A stretch of DNA of 64,000 bases from an uncultured Atopobiaceae bacterium. GTDB lineage: Bacteria; Actinomycetota; Coriobacteriia; Coriobacteriales; Atopobiaceae. The notes below the pieces were generated by a model that saw only the letters and a list, made by a program, of their open reading frames with translations, ran no database searches and had not been told where the DNA came from. This document shows positions 27,660 through 38,320 of the stretch, one piece after another. Position 1 is the stretch's first letter, and each line of letters starts with the position of its first letter. The stretch lies in NCBI GenBank assembly GCA_944321515.1, contig CALULO010000009.1:26818-90817 (forward strand). Direction: 5' to 3'. The position numbers were made by a program, and so were the translations under genes.

Positions 27660-29369
27660 GTGGAATCACGTGACGAGAAGAACCTGGCCCCGGACCTCTC
27701 CACGGCATCGGACCCGGACGCCACCGTACGCGCTGACTCCGAACCGGTCGCCGACCGGCCCGAGGACCCGGACGCCACCCGGCTCGCGGCCCCGGCCCCG
27801 GACCCCGACGCCACCGTCCTCGCGGACCCCGACGCCTCTCCCACGCGTCGCGTCCCGTCCGCAGACGAGCTGCCCGCAATCTCGCTCGAGGACACCGCGG
27901 TGGCCGCGGCTGCCGACGCCGCAGCTGCCACGGTCGTCGCCGATGCCGCAGGGGTCGCACCCACCGTGGTCGTCCCGCCTGTGCGAGACGGTATCGACGC
28001 TCTCGACGACCCGTACTTCTCGCCCGCCGTGCCCGAGGACCTCACCGAGGCGCAGCCGATGGTCGCCATCCCCTCGCCGGTCGAGAGCCTCCCGGAGCGC
28101 AAGCGCCGGCTGCCGCGCTGGGCGGTGGTGCTCCTTGTCATCGTGCTCCTCGCCGCCGCCGGCGGCGCTGCGTGGTACACCTACGAGCAGGAGCTCTGGG
28201 GCGGCCGCACCGTGCCTGCCGTGGTGGGCATGAGCGAGGAGGATGCCACGGAGGCCCTCGAGGCGCTCGGCTTTGCCGTCACCGTGGACTACCAGGCAGG
28301 GGATGACGGCTTTGACACCGTCCTTGCCTGCGACCCCGAGCCCGGCGTGCGTGCGGACACCTCCGCGGGCGTCACCCTCACCGTGGCGGCGGAGCGCGTC
28401 ATCCCGGACGTCTCTGGTCAGGACGTGGAGTCCGCCAAGTCCGCGCTCAAAGAGGCGGGCGCCTACAACATCGAGCTCACCTACCGCAACTCCGCCGAGG
28501 CCGAGGGCACCGTGCTCGAGGTGAGCCCCGGCGTCGGCGAGCCCTTCGTCTCCTCCGACACCGTGACGCTCACCGTGGCGCGGCCCTTCACCGTGCCTAA
28601 CGTGGAGAACCTCAACGTCGAGGACGCCAAGGCCCTGCTGGAGTCCGAGGGCCTCTCCGCCAACGTGACCTACGTGGAGTCCGACGTGGAGAAGTACACC
28701 GTGGTTGGCGCAAGCCCCGGCGTCGGTGAGCGCGTGGACGCGGGCGCCACCGTGGAGCTCTCGGTCTCCACGCCCTACCCCTCCGAGCCCTGGGACCTTC
28801 TCGCCTACTTTGACGCCACGCCGCAGGAGGTCTCCGCCTACCTGGCCGACGAGGGCTTCTCGCCCACTCACGCGGCGGTCTACGCGGCCGGCGGCAACGC
28901 CGACGCAGCCTACACGGATGCCGACGGCGACGTCCTCAAGGTCTCAGACTCGCCGGAGAGCCCCAGCTACGCCGCCGAGTCCACCACCGACGTGCTGGCC
29001 ACAGGAGCCGGGATCGGCGGGGTCCGCTACGTGTTCTCTTCCGCCTCCGTGCCGGAGGGCGGGACCGCGGAGAGCGAGGCCGGCGTGCGCGCCGTGATGA
29101 AGGCGTGCGGCTTTGAGGGCCTCGTGGACACCTGCACGCAGGACAGCATCGCCATGCCGCAGGAGCGCCCCGAGGACATGCCCCACTTCGTCTGCGGCTA
29201 CGGGACCCAGGGGGACTACACCTGGGCCGTGATCATCGGCGGCTACGAGGGGGCAACCCGGGTGGTGGCCCTTGCGGCGCCAACGACGCACTTCTCGGCC
29301 GTCGACCTGTCCGCATACGGCGGGCGCGTGTGCGACTACGTGGCCGCCACCGACCTCTTTATGGAGTGA
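27660..29369 (+). CDS. Membrane protein with three PASTA domains and no kinase domain
   Basis: A 569-residue bitopic protein. The cytoplasmic N-terminus (1-~150) is acidic and carries DPDAT three times plus DPDAS, possible threonine phosphorylation sites. A membrane helix follows (about 154-176, WAVVLLVIVLLAAAGGAAWY). Then come three PASTA domains (~181-372: TVPAVVGMSEEDATEALEAL, VIPDVSGQDVESAKSALKEA, TVPNVENLNVEDAKALLESE) and a ~190-residue unrecognised C-terminal domain. PASTA domains bind peptidoglycan fragments and are usually attached to Ser/Thr kinases or penicillin-binding proteins; neither is present here. Start GTG 27660 has GGGAGG six bases upstream. Likely a wall-sensing or scaffold protein. 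Confidence 0.82.
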   Translation: MESRDEKNLAPDLSTASDPDATVRADSEPVADRPEDPDATRLAAPAPDPDATVLADPDASPTRRVPSADELPAISLEDTAVAAAADAAAATVVADAAGVAPTVVVPPVRDGIDALDDPYFSPAVPEDLTEAQPMVAIPSPVESLPERKRRLPRWAVVLLVIVLLAAAGGAAWYTYEQELWGGRTVPAVVGMSEEDATEALEALGFAVTVDYQAGDDGFDTVLACDPEPGVRADTSAGVTLTVAAERVIPDVSGQDVESAKSALKEAGAYNIELTYRNSAEAEGTVLEVSPGVGEPFVSSDTVTLTVARPFTVPNVENLNVEDAKALLESEGLSANVTYVESDVEKYTVVGASPGVGERVDAGATVELSVSTPYPSEPWDLLAYFDATPQEVSAYLADEGFSPTHAAVYAAGGNADAAYTDADGDVLKVSDSPESPSYAAESTTDVLATGAGIGGVRYVFSSASVPEGGTAESEAGVRAVMKACGFEGLVDTCTQDSIAMPQERPEDMPHFVCGYGTQGDYTWAVIIGGYEGATRVVALAAPTTHFSAVDLSAYGGRVCDYVAATDLFME

Positions 29370-29374
29370 TTCCC

Positions 29375-29605
29375 ATGACTGACGGCAGCCAGCTTGGCAA
29401 GAAGAGCCTCAAGCCCGAAGATACCCCCACGCCTGCGGCGCCCGGTCCCTCGGGCACTCAGCGCCCTGCGGCGCCCAGGCCCGTGCCGGCCCCGCCCCAC
29501 GACGAGTTCATCCGCGCGGAGAACGAGGACGACGACGGCTACGACCCGTACTCGGACCGCCGCCCCGCGCCCGAGCCGCTCTTCGAGCGCGACCCCTGGT
29601 CATAG
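29375..29605 (+). CDS. Small disordered hypothetical protein
   Basis: A 76-residue protein (MTDGSQLGKKSLKPEDTPTP ... LFERDPWS) rich in Pro, Ala and acidic residues, with no membrane segment or recognisable domain. It begins five bases after the PASTA gene with GGAG at a good distance, so the two are probably co-transcribed and may work together. Codon use matches its neighbours. The function is unknown. Confidence 0.55.
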   Translation: MTDGSQLGKKSLKPEDTPTPAAPGPSGTQRPAAPRPVPAPPHDEFIRAENEDDDGYDPYSDRRPAPEPLFERDPWS

Positions 29606-29711
29606 GCATGACACCTGGAACCTCGGGCAACCGGCCCGTCGGCCCAGGTACAGTTGTGAGCTCAGGTTCTTATCGCCGGCTCGGCCGGCAATGGCGAGGG
29701 GCGCCTTGGCC

Positions 29712-30137
29712 CTAGCCGGTGGCGCCCCAGTTGGCCTGCATGTACTCCCACAGCACAAACACCACCACCGCAAGGATTGCCAGCACCACGATGGCGGCCA
29801 CGGCGGTCTTTATGCGGGTCTTGCGCTCGCGCGAGACGAAGATGTCACGGCGGCCCTTGGGGATCTCCAGGTACTGGCCGTAGTGAAGGTCGCGCCTGAG
29901 CTGGGCGCCCTCGGCGCGGGAGCGACGGTACGCCCGTCCGGAGAGGGCGCTGCCGCGCGTGGTGAAGGCGGAGTCGTGGGCGAAGCTCTCAGGCTCGTCC
30001 TCCTCGAGAGCAAAGTCGTCGATGGGCTCAACGCTGCGGTGGGCCGGCCGCTGGCGGACGTAGGGCTTCCGCTCCGCGGGCGCCTCGGGCGCGTCCGTCG
30101 TCTCGGTCTCGCGCTCGAGCTCGTTGTCGTCGCTCAT
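29712..30137 (-). CDS. Hypothetical single-pass membrane protein
   Basis: A 141-residue protein with a charged N-terminal region (MSDDNELERETETTDAPEAP ... RRDLHYGQYLEIPKGRRDIF) and one C-terminal membrane helix (IKTAVAAIVVLAILAVVVFVLWEYM), so it is tail-anchored. The ATG at 30137 is chosen because GGAG lies six bases upstream; the frame also has ATGs at 30155 and 30143. It converges with the PASTA gene pair and diverges from hsp20. No known family was recognised. Confidence 0.6.
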   Translation of the reverse strand: MSDDNELERETETTDAPEAPAERKPYVRQRPAHRSVEPIDDFALEEDEPESFAHDSAFTTRGSALSGRAYRRSRAEGAQLRRDLHYGQYLEIPKGRRDIFVSRERKTRIKTAVAAIVVLAILAVVVFVLWEYMQANWGATG

Positions 30138-30265
30138 GTACATCTCCGATGCCATTCATGCGGGCAATATGCTCATGATAGAGCAGGCCGGGCTGGGGAG
30201 GGGCCCCGCCGGAAAGACTATACAAACCGTAAGGAAATCCATACCGCGTCATGAGCTCCGCTTAA

Positions 30266-30290
30266 AATCTAAGTCATGCTCGCTTAGATA
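30266..30290. promoter_or_regulatory. Predicted HspR operator of hsp20
   Basis: AATCTAA-N11-TTAGATA, one end mismatch from the dnaK dyad and the same 25-bp length. TATGAT (30289-30294) overlaps its right edge and could be a -10 box. It lies 128 bases before the hsp20 ATG. Confidence 0.65.
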
Positions 30291-30417
30291 TGATGAGTAT
30301 GTGACGCGTAGAAAACTTTGAGTTTGGAGTATAAACCAGGCGTGGGCGGGAACAAGTAACCATGAACAGCAAGGGCGACGGAAACCCCGGCGCCCACATC
30401 ACAAGGGAGTGATAACT

Positions 30418-30849
30418 ATGGCAAGCATGGTTCCTTACGATCGTTACACCCGCGCTCTTCGCAACTGGCCTTTCAACGAGATTGACCGCTTCTTCGACGC
30501 CCCGTTCGCCGCTCTGTCCACCGGCAACGCCGGCTTCAAGATGAACGTCGAGGACGCCGGCGAAAAGTACGTCGTCACCGCGGAGCTGCCGGGCGTCAAG
30601 CGTGACGAGATCGACGTCGAGCTCAACGAGGGCCGCCTCTCCATCTCCGTTGACAAGAAGGAGTCTGACGAGGAGAAGGGCAAGAACTACCTCTACAAGG
30701 AGTCCGGCGAGTGGAGCGCCACCCGTGGCGTCTACCTGAAGGACGCCGCCGTCTCCGGCCTCTCCGCCAAGCTCGAGGGCGGCATCCTCACGGTGAACGT
30801 GCCCAAGCAGGTCGAGAAGGCAAACGTCACCAAGATCTCCATCGACTAG
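30418..30849 (+). CDS. Small heat-shock protein (Hsp20/alpha-crystallin family)
   Basis: A 143-residue Hsp20. A short N-terminal arm (MASMVPYDRYTRALRNWPFN) is followed by an alpha-crystallin domain (FKMNVEDAGEKYVVTAELPG; DEIDVELNEGRLSISVDKKE) ending with the conserved LEGGILTVNVPK. It is an ATP-independent holdase that forms oligomers and passes clients to DnaK/ClpB. ATG 30418 follows AGGGAG at eight bases. The leader of more than 100 bases carries the operator dyad shared with dnaK and clpB, so heat induction through HspR is likely. Confidence 0.93.
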   Translation: MASMVPYDRYTRALRNWPFNEIDRFFDAPFAALSTGNAGFKMNVEDAGEKYVVTAELPGVKRDEIDVELNEGRLSISVDKKESDEEKGKNYLYKESGEWSATRGVYLKDAAVSGLSAKLEGGILTVNVPKQVEKANVTKISID

Positions 30850-30877
30850 CTTCTGCTTCTGATCGTGCCTTCCAGCG

Positions 30878-30908
30878 GGGCTGGGGCCTTCGGGCTCCGG
30901 CCCTTTTT
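30878..30908 (+). terminator. Terminator of hsp20
   Basis: GGGCTGGGGCC and GGGCTCCGGCCC form a stem with a UUCG tetraloop and are followed by TTTTT. Confidence 0.88.
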
Positions 30909-31018
30909 CGTATGCGGGCTCTGCTCGCCCCCCCGGCGTGTGCCTTCCCGCGGGCCCGCGTGCCGCGCGTGGGGCACGTCTCGCAGCCTCGGCCCGCCGC
31001 CCGCTCGGGACGAGGCGG

Positions 31019-31831
31019 CTACCACACGGTGAGCGGCCAGTCCTGCGCGGCGCAGCAGACCGTGAGGCGGCCGTCGGGCGTGCGGGCCTCGGGCCGGCCG
31101 TCCTCGCCGGTGGTCGCCTCCGCGCCCACTGCCGCCGCAAGCTCGCGCACGGCCACGCTCGGACGGTTGTTCTCCTGGGAGAGGTGCATGGCGACCACGG
31201 TCTCCGTGTCGGGCCCCACGAGCTCGGCCAGCGCCGCGGCCGCCTGCGCGTTGGAGAGGTGCCCGGTCGGCCCGGCAACGCGGGCCTTGAGGTAGGCGGG
31301 GTAGGGGCCGGTGGCGAGCATGCGCTCGTCGTGGTTGGACTCCAGCGCCAGCACGCGCACGTCGGAAAGTGCGTCGAGCGCCTCCGGGCTCAGCTCGCCG
31401 GTGTCTGTGCAGTAGCCAAGCGCGTCGTCTGCCGTGGAGAAGCGCAGGCCCATGGGGTCGGCCACGTCATGCGAGGTGGGGAACGTGCGCACGCGCATCC
31501 CCGCGAGCTCTATCTCGTCCGAGTGGCCGACGATCGTGAAGGGCAGGCCGGCGAGGTAGCTGCGCGCCCCCACGGTGCCCGCCGTGGCCACGAGCTCCCC
31601 CTCGAAGCGGTTGCAGAACACCGTGAGCCCGGCCACGTGGTCGGAGTGCTCGTGGGTGAGCACCACGGCGGTCACGCGGCTCATGTCCAGCCCGAGCTCG
31701 CCGGCTCGGCCCATGAGCGCCCGACGGGAGATGCCGCAGTCCACGAGCACCATGCCGTCGGGCCCCTCCACCACGGCGGCGTTGCCCTTTGAGCCGCTGG
31801 CCAGCACGTGCAGGTGAATCTCCGGGGTCAT
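31019..31831 (-). CDS. MBL-fold metallo-hydrolase, YycJ/WalJ-like
   Basis: A 270-residue metallo-beta-lactamase-fold protein. It begins HLHVLASGSKGNAAVVEG, with the metal site THEHSDH and later SHD, and the C-terminal GHLSNAQAAAAL and AMHLSQENN typical of YycJ/WalJ. That family is linked to cell-wall/DNA homeostasis alongside the WalRK system and may be an exonuclease, but the substrate is not settled. GAGAGGA precedes the ATG. It diverges from tilS. Normal length and cytoplasmic. Confidence 0.85.
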   Translation of the reverse strand: MTPEIHLHVLASGSKGNAAVVEGPDGMVLVDCGISRRALMGRAGELGLDMSRVTAVVLTHEHSDHVAGLTVFCNRFEGELVATAGTVGARSYLAGLPFTIVGHSDEIELAGMRVRTFPTSHDVADPMGLRFSTADDALGYCTDTGELSPEALDALSDVRVLALESNHDERMLATGPYPAYLKARVAGPTGHLSNAQAAAALAELVGPDTETVVAMHLSQENNRPSVAVRELAAAVGAEATTGEDGRPEARTPDGRLTVCCAAQDWPLTVW

Positions 31832-31922
31832 GGGCGTCCTCTCGGTGTCGTAAACTCGTCTTGCGGGCGGGCCGCCCTGACGCGGCCGCAGCTCATTACC
31901 TTAGCCGTTGAGAGGGGCCAGC

Positions 31923-33464
31923 ATGCCGAGCGTTTCTCGCCGATACGCCACGCCGCGGAGTCGCTTTGAGCGCCCGAGCGGCCAGGTTGACGAGGGGCTC
32001 TCCGCTCCGGTGGTGCTCATGGTCTCCGGGGGCGCGGACTCTACCGCGCTGCTCGTCTTGGCGGCGACCTCCGCGCTGGACATCGACGACGGCCGTGGCC
32101 AGGCGCGCATTGCCCGCGAGCGGCTCCACGTGCTGCACGTCAACCACTGCCTTCGCGGGATAGACGCCGAGGAGGACGAGGAGTTCGTGCGCGACCTCGC
32201 CGCTCGCTACGGAATCCCCTGCACCATCCGGCGCGTGGACGTGGCCCAGCTTGCCGGCCGGGCGGACGGCAACGTGGAGAACGCCGGGCGCGAGGTGCGC
32301 TACGCCGAGGCCACGCGCCTGGCAAACGAGCTTTCCGAGCGGTTCGGCACCCCGCGCTCCGCAGCGCGCATCCTCACCGCCCACACCGCCGACGACAGGG
32401 CGGAGACGTTCTTCATGAACGCCATACGCGGCACCGGCGCCTCCGGGCTCTCGTCCATCCCGCGCCGGCGCAACCGGATCGTCCGGCCGCTGCTGGACCG
32501 CACGCACGACGAGCTCTGCGACCTGCTGCGCATGCGCGGCATCGTCTGGCGCGAGGACGACACCAACGCGGACACCCACTACCTGCGCGCCTACGTGCGC
32601 CACGAGATCATGCCCGCCGCGCGCCGGCGCAACCCCCGTCTCACGGCGAGCCTTGCCACCACCTGCGACATCCTCTCCGACGAGGACGCCTACCTCACTG
32701 CCGTGGCCTCCCGCACCCTGCGCGACCTCACGCGCCGCGAGGGAGAGGGGCTCGTGGTGCTGGACGCGGCGCGCCTTGCGGCCTCGGAGGTGGCCATCGC
32801 GCGGCGCGTGGTGCGCCAGGCGCTGCTCGCCGTGTGCCCGGAGGCGCGGCTTGAGGCGCGCCACGTGGCCGGGGTGCTTCGCGTGGTCGCGGACGGGGAA
32901 GGATCGCTCACCATCCCCCTGGGTGTGGACGTGCGCGTGAGCCACGGGCTTCTCGCCATCCGGGGGAGGGCGGAGGCGCCTGCGCCCCAGGCGGCGTGGC
33001 TGGAGGTGCCGGGCTGCCCGGGCTTGCCGGGCCGCGCCCCGGAACCGTGCGGCTTGGAGCTCCCCGACGGACGGCGGCTCACGGCGCGCGTGGTGCGGGC
33101 GGAGCCGGGCTCGGACGTCGTGGCGCGCGCCCGCGCACACGCGCTGGAGTGGGACGGCGAGTCGGTCCTTCTTGACGCCGCGGCTGCGGGCGTGGACCCG
33201 TCCCGGGGCGGCCGGCTCTGGGTGGACGCGCCGCACCCCGGCGACGTGCTCTGCCCGCTGGGGATGCACGGGCAGTCCAAGAAGGTGTCCGACCTGCTGG
33301 GCGAGGCGCGCGTGCCGCTGCCCGAGCGAGCGCTCGTGCCCGTGGTGCGGACCTCGCCCACCGGCCCCATCGTGTGGGTGGCGCCGCTGCGCGCGGACGA
33401 GCGCGTCCGATGCGCGCCCTCCACGCGTTGGCTTCTTGAATTGACGCTGCTGAGCGCAACGTAG
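31923..33464 (+). CDS. tilS: tRNA(Ile)-lysidine synthetase
   Basis: A 513-residue TilS that modifies C34 of tRNA-Ile(CAU) to lysidine using ATP and lysine. It has the PP-loop VSGGADSTALL (35-45), HVLHVNHCLRG, the tRNA/Lys site (AHTADDRAETFFMNAIRGTG) and the C-terminal TilS domain (PHPGDVLCPLGMHGQSKKVSDLLGEARVP). ATG 31923 follows GAGAGGGG. It is the first gene of the widely conserved tilS-hpt-ftsH set. Essential in most bacteria. Confidence 0.95.
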   Translation: MPSVSRRYATPRSRFERPSGQVDEGLSAPVVLMVSGGADSTALLVLAATSALDIDDGRGQARIARERLHVLHVNHCLRGIDAEEDEEFVRDLAARYGIPCTIRRVDVAQLAGRADGNVENAGREVRYAEATRLANELSERFGTPRSAARILTAHTADDRAETFFMNAIRGTGASGLSSIPRRRNRIVRPLLDRTHDELCDLLRMRGIVWREDDTNADTHYLRAYVRHEIMPAARRRNPRLTASLATTCDILSDEDAYLTAVASRTLRDLTRREGEGLVVLDAARLAASEVAIARRVVRQALLAVCPEARLEARHVAGVLRVVADGEGSLTIPLGVDVRVSHGLLAIRGRAEAPAPQAAWLEVPGCPGLPGRAPEPCGLELPDGRRLTARVVRAEPGSDVVARARAHALEWDGESVLLDAAAAGVDPSRGGRLWVDAPHPGDVLCPLGMHGQSKKVSDLLGEARVPLPERALVPVVRTSPTGPIVWVAPLRADERVRCAPSTRWLLELTLLSAT

Positions 33465-33505
33465 CCTCCCCAAGCTGCGGTATGCTTGCAGTTCCAGAGG
33501 AACAA

Positions 33506-33543
33506 GGGGGGCGCGTGCCCCCGACATGGGGGCGACGCCCCCG
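33506..33543 (+). promoter_or_regulatory. Tandem GC hairpins in the hpt leader
   Basis: Two small stem-loops follow each other: GGGGG...CCCCC (33506-33522) and GGGGGCG...CGCCCCC (33528-33543), ending a few bases before the hpt ribosome site. They could affect translation start or mRNA stability. Confidence 0.35.
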
Positions 33544-33559
33544 CAGAAAGGGGAGTGCC

Positions 33560-34114
33560 ATGGCCACGGAGCTGCACCCGGACGTTAAGGAGATCCTGCT
33601 CAGCGAGGACGACATCAAGGAGATCGTCCAGCGCATGGGCGCGCAGATTTCCGCCGACTACGCCGACAAGAACCCGCTGGTCGTGGCCGTGCTGCGCGGT
33701 GCCGTGGTGTTCACCGCCGACCTCATTCGCGCCATCACCTGCCCGATGGCCATCGACTTCATGGCCGTCTCCAGCTACGGCGAGGGGTTCAAGAGCTCCG
33801 GCGTGGTGCGCATCGTCAAGGACCTCGACACCAAGATCGAGGGTCGCAACGTGGTGATCGTGGAGGACATCCTGGACTCCGGCCTCACCCTGTCCTACCT
33901 CGTGCGCCTTCTTGAGAGCCGCAACCCCGCCTCCATCGAGGTGGCGGCGTTCCTCGTCAAGGACGTGGAGGGCAACACCCCGGCCATCACCCCTCGCTAC
34001 GTGGGCACCCACGTTCCGGACGAGTTCATCGTGGGCTACGGCCTGGACTTTGCGGAGCGCTACCGCAACCTGCCCTACATCGGCGTCCTCAAGCCCGAGG
34101 TCTACAAGAAGTAG
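33560..34114 (+). CDS. hpt: Hypoxanthine phosphoribosyltransferase
   Basis: A 184-residue purine salvage enzyme that turns hypoxanthine/guanine plus PRPP into IMP/GMP. The PRPP loop VVIVEDILDSGLTLSYL is clear, as are VAVLRGAVVFTADLIRAI and the base-contact region FIVGYGLDFAERYRNLPYIG. AAGGGGAG precedes ATG 33560. Its place between tilS and ftsH is the same as in many Firmicutes and Actinobacteria. Normal length. Confidence 0.96.
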   Translation: MATELHPDVKEILLSEDDIKEIVQRMGAQISADYADKNPLVVAVLRGAVVFTADLIRAITCPMAIDFMAVSSYGEGFKSSGVVRIVKDLDTKIEGRNVVIVEDILDSGLTLSYLVRLLESRNPASIEVAAFLVKDVEGNTPAITPRYVGTHVPDEFIVGYGLDFAERYRNLPYIGVLKPEVYKK

Positions 34115-34151
34115 CTTTCGTCGGTGCGAGACCCGTTCCCGCGCCGTTGCT

Positions 34152-34220
34152 GTGGCAATCGGGACAGGGTGAATTGTCACACGTGTCTTGACGTGGCAGT
34201 CTGCCCTGTCCTGGTTGCCG
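34152..34220 (+). promoter_or_regulatory. Hairpin leader of ftsH, shared with the GH3 gene
   Basis: CGGGACAGGG...CCCTGTCC forms the outer stem and CACGT...ACGTG an inner stem; between them lies TGAATTGTCACACGT. The left part matches the GH3 leader at about 383-406 (GGGAC-GGGT-AA-TG-CACACGT). It lies 26-90 bases before the ftsH start. Confidence 0.4.
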
Positions 34221-34245
34221 CGTCGTCGTGAGCAAGGAGAAGAGC

Positions 34246-36165
<1,920 letters not shown>

Positions 36166-36201
36166 GGCAGGTCTGACTGTCACGTTTTGAAAGGGGTATC
36201 C

Positions 36202-37386
36202 ATGAGCATCAACGAGGAAAGCCGCGCGTACGGTGCGCAGAAGTCATCCATCCGTGAGATCTCCGCCTATGCGAGCGCGCGTAAGGCCGAGATCGGCGCG
36301 GAGAACGTCTTTGACTTCTCCATAGGCAACCCCTCCATCCCCTCGCCGGACGCGGTTCGCGCCTCCATCGAGAAGAGCCTGGCGCTGCCGGCCACGCAGC
36401 TGCACGGCTACACGCCCGCAAACGGCCTTCCGGCCGCCCGCGCCGCGGTGGCCGCGAGCCTCTCCCGTCGCTTTGGCGAGGGCGCGGCGGCCGCTGACGA
36501 CCTCTACCTCACCTGCGGGGCCGCGGCTTCGCTCTCCATCGCGTTCAACGCTATCGTGAACCCCGGCGACGAGGTTATCGTGATCGCCCCGTACTTCCCG
36601 GAGTATCGCGTGTGGATCGAGACGGCTGGCGCCACCTGCGTGGAGGTGCTTGCGGACGCCCAGACGTTCCAGGTTGACGTGGAGGCGGTGGCAGCCGCCC
36701 TCAATGAGCGTACCAAGGCCGTGGTGATCAACTCGCCCAACAACCCGGTGGGGTCGGTGTACTCGCGCGAGAACCTCGCGGCGCTCGCCGACGCCCTGCA
36801 CGAGGGGGAGAGGCGTCTCGGCACCGCCATCTACCTCGTGGCAGACGAGCCCTATCGTGAGATCACCTATGGCGCCGAGGTGCCCTGGGTGCCCTCCGTC
36901 TACGACCGCACCATCGTCTGCTACAGCTACTCCAAGAGCCTGTCCCTGCCGGGAGAGCGCATCGGCTGGGTGCTGGTGCCGCCGACCAACCCCGAGCACG
37001 ACGACCTGCTGTTCGCCGTGGCGGGCGCAGGCCGCAAGCTGGGCTTTGTCTGCGCCCCGGCGCTCTTCCAGCGCGTGCTCATCGATTGCGTGGACTGCCC
37101 GAGCGACGTCGAGGCCTACGCGGAGAACCGTCGCGTGCTCACCGAGGGCCTCTCGCGTCTGGGCTATGAATTCATCGAGCCCCAGGGGGCGTTCTACCTG
37201 TGGGTCAAGGCGCTTGAGCCGGACGCGGGCGCGTTCTTCGAGCGGGCCAAGGCACTCGAGCTGCTGCCGGTGCCGTCCGACTCCTTCGGCTGCCCGGGAT
37301 GGGTGCGCGTGGGCTACTGCGTCTCCCACGAGACAATCGTGAACTCCATGCCTGCATGGGAGAAGCTCGCCGCCAGCTATCGGTAA
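36202..37386 (+). CDS. PLP-dependent class I/II aminotransferase
   Basis: A 394-residue fold-type I aminotransferase. Seen: DFSIGNPSIPSPDAV, YTPANGLPAARAAVA, the PLP-phosphate region, VINSPNNPVGSVYS, and the Schiff-base Lys245 in YSYSKSLSLPGERIGW. The substrate cannot be fixed from sequence; the layout resembles aspartate/alanine-type (AspC/AlaA-like) enzymes. AAAGGGG precedes the ATG at 36202. A GC-rich inverted repeat follows before the next gene, suggesting partial separation. Cytoplasmic and normal length. Confidence 0.88.
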   Translation: MSINEESRAYGAQKSSIREISAYASARKAEIGAENVFDFSIGNPSIPSPDAVRASIEKSLALPATQLHGYTPANGLPAARAAVAASLSRRFGEGAAAADDLYLTCGAAASLSIAFNAIVNPGDEVIVIAPYFPEYRVWIETAGATCVEVLADAQTFQVDVEAVAAALNERTKAVVINSPNNPVGSVYSRENLAALADALHEGERRLGTAIYLVADEPYREITYGAEVPWVPSVYDRTIVCYSYSKSLSLPGERIGWVLVPPTNPEHDDLLFAVAGAGRKLGFVCAPALFQRVLIDCVDCPSDVEAYAENRRVLTEGLSRLGYEFIEPQGAFYLWVKALEPDAGAFFERAKALELLPVPSDSFGCPGWVRVGYCVSHETIVNSMPAWEKLAASYR

Positions 37387-37392
37387 CAGGTG

Positions 37393-37429
37393 CGGGGCGG
37401 GGCGCGCGAGTGAGCGGCGCCCCGCCCCG
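37393..37429 (+). terminator. GC-rich hairpin after the aminotransferase gene
   Basis: CGGGGCGGGGCGC (37393-37405) is fully complementary to GCGCCCCGCCCCG (37417-37429). There is no T tract, so termination may be weak or it may act as an mRNA stabiliser. Confidence 0.45.
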
Positions 37430-37453
37430 TATGTCATTAGGGAGGCCGCCAGC

Positions 37454-38284
37454 ATGCTGCAGAACCGCTGCGATGTACACACGCACACGCTCTACTCGCG
37501 CCATGCGTACTCGACGCTGCGCGAGAACGTGCTCGCCGCCAGAGAGGCGGGCCTGGAGCTGCTGGGGGTGGCGGACCACTTCTCCGACATGCTCTTTCCC
37601 GGGACCGGCCTCAGCCGCGCCGACCTGCGGGACTACCAGCACTTCATCAACATGCGCATCTGGCCGCGCACATGGGAGGGCGTGCGGCTGCTGCGCGGTG
37701 CCGAGGCGGACATCCGCACGCTCGACGGGCGGCTCTTCGGCCAGGACATCGAGGTCACCAAGACCATTACGGGGGCGTCATACCGCACGCCCCGCTCGCT
37801 CTACGAGCGTGCGGTGGCCGGATGCGACTACGTGATTGCGAGCGTGCACTACAAGGACTTTGCCGACGGGGCGACGCTCGCCCAGACCACCCAGATGTAC
37901 CTCGGCGCGCTCTCACAGCCTAAGGTCCTTGTACTGGGGCACACGGGACGCGCGGGCGTGCCGTTTGACGTGCGCGAGGTGGTTGGCGAGGCCGCCCGCA
38001 GGCACAAGCTCATTGAGATCAACGAGCACAGCCTGGAGGACACGGGCGGTGTGGGCCGCACGTGGGCGAGCTGCCGCGAGATCGCCCTGGCGTGCGCCGA
38101 GCTGGGCTGCCAGATAGCCGTGAACACGGATGCGCACGTGAGCTGCGCCGTGGGCCGCACGCCGACGGCGCTCGCCATGCTCGAGGAGATCCACTTCCCG
38201 CAGGAGCTTGTGGCCACGCGCTCTGCCGAGGCGTTTCTCGCCGCGATGGCGGACGCGGGACTTGAGGCGCCGGTCTTCGGCTAG
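37454..38284 (+). CDS. PHP-domain phosphoesterase (YcdX-like)
   Basis: A 276-residue PHP-domain metallohydrolase. The trinuclear metal site is visible: DVHTHTLYS near the N-terminus, GVADHFS, RGAEADI, ASVHYKDF, LGHTGR and the final NTDAHVS. Closest in layout to YcdX-type phosphatases (alkaline phosphatase-like, linked to swarming in E. coli); the natural substrate is unknown. AGGGAGG lies upstream. It follows the aminotransferase in the same direction. Confidence 0.85.
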   Translation: MLQNRCDVHTHTLYSRHAYSTLRENVLAAREAGLELLGVADHFSDMLFPGTGLSRADLRDYQHFINMRIWPRTWEGVRLLRGAEADIRTLDGRLFGQDIEVTKTITGASYRTPRSLYERAVAGCDYVIASVHYKDFADGATLAQTTQMYLGALSQPKVLVLGHTGRAGVPFDVREVVGEAARRHKLIEINEHSLEDTGGVGRTWASCREIALACAELGCQIAVNTDAHVSCAVGRTPTALAMLEEIHFPQELVATRSAEAFLAAMADAGLEAPVFG

Positions 38285-38320
38285 GCGCGCCGCGGCCGCC
38301 TCGCGAGTCGGGGTGCGGGC

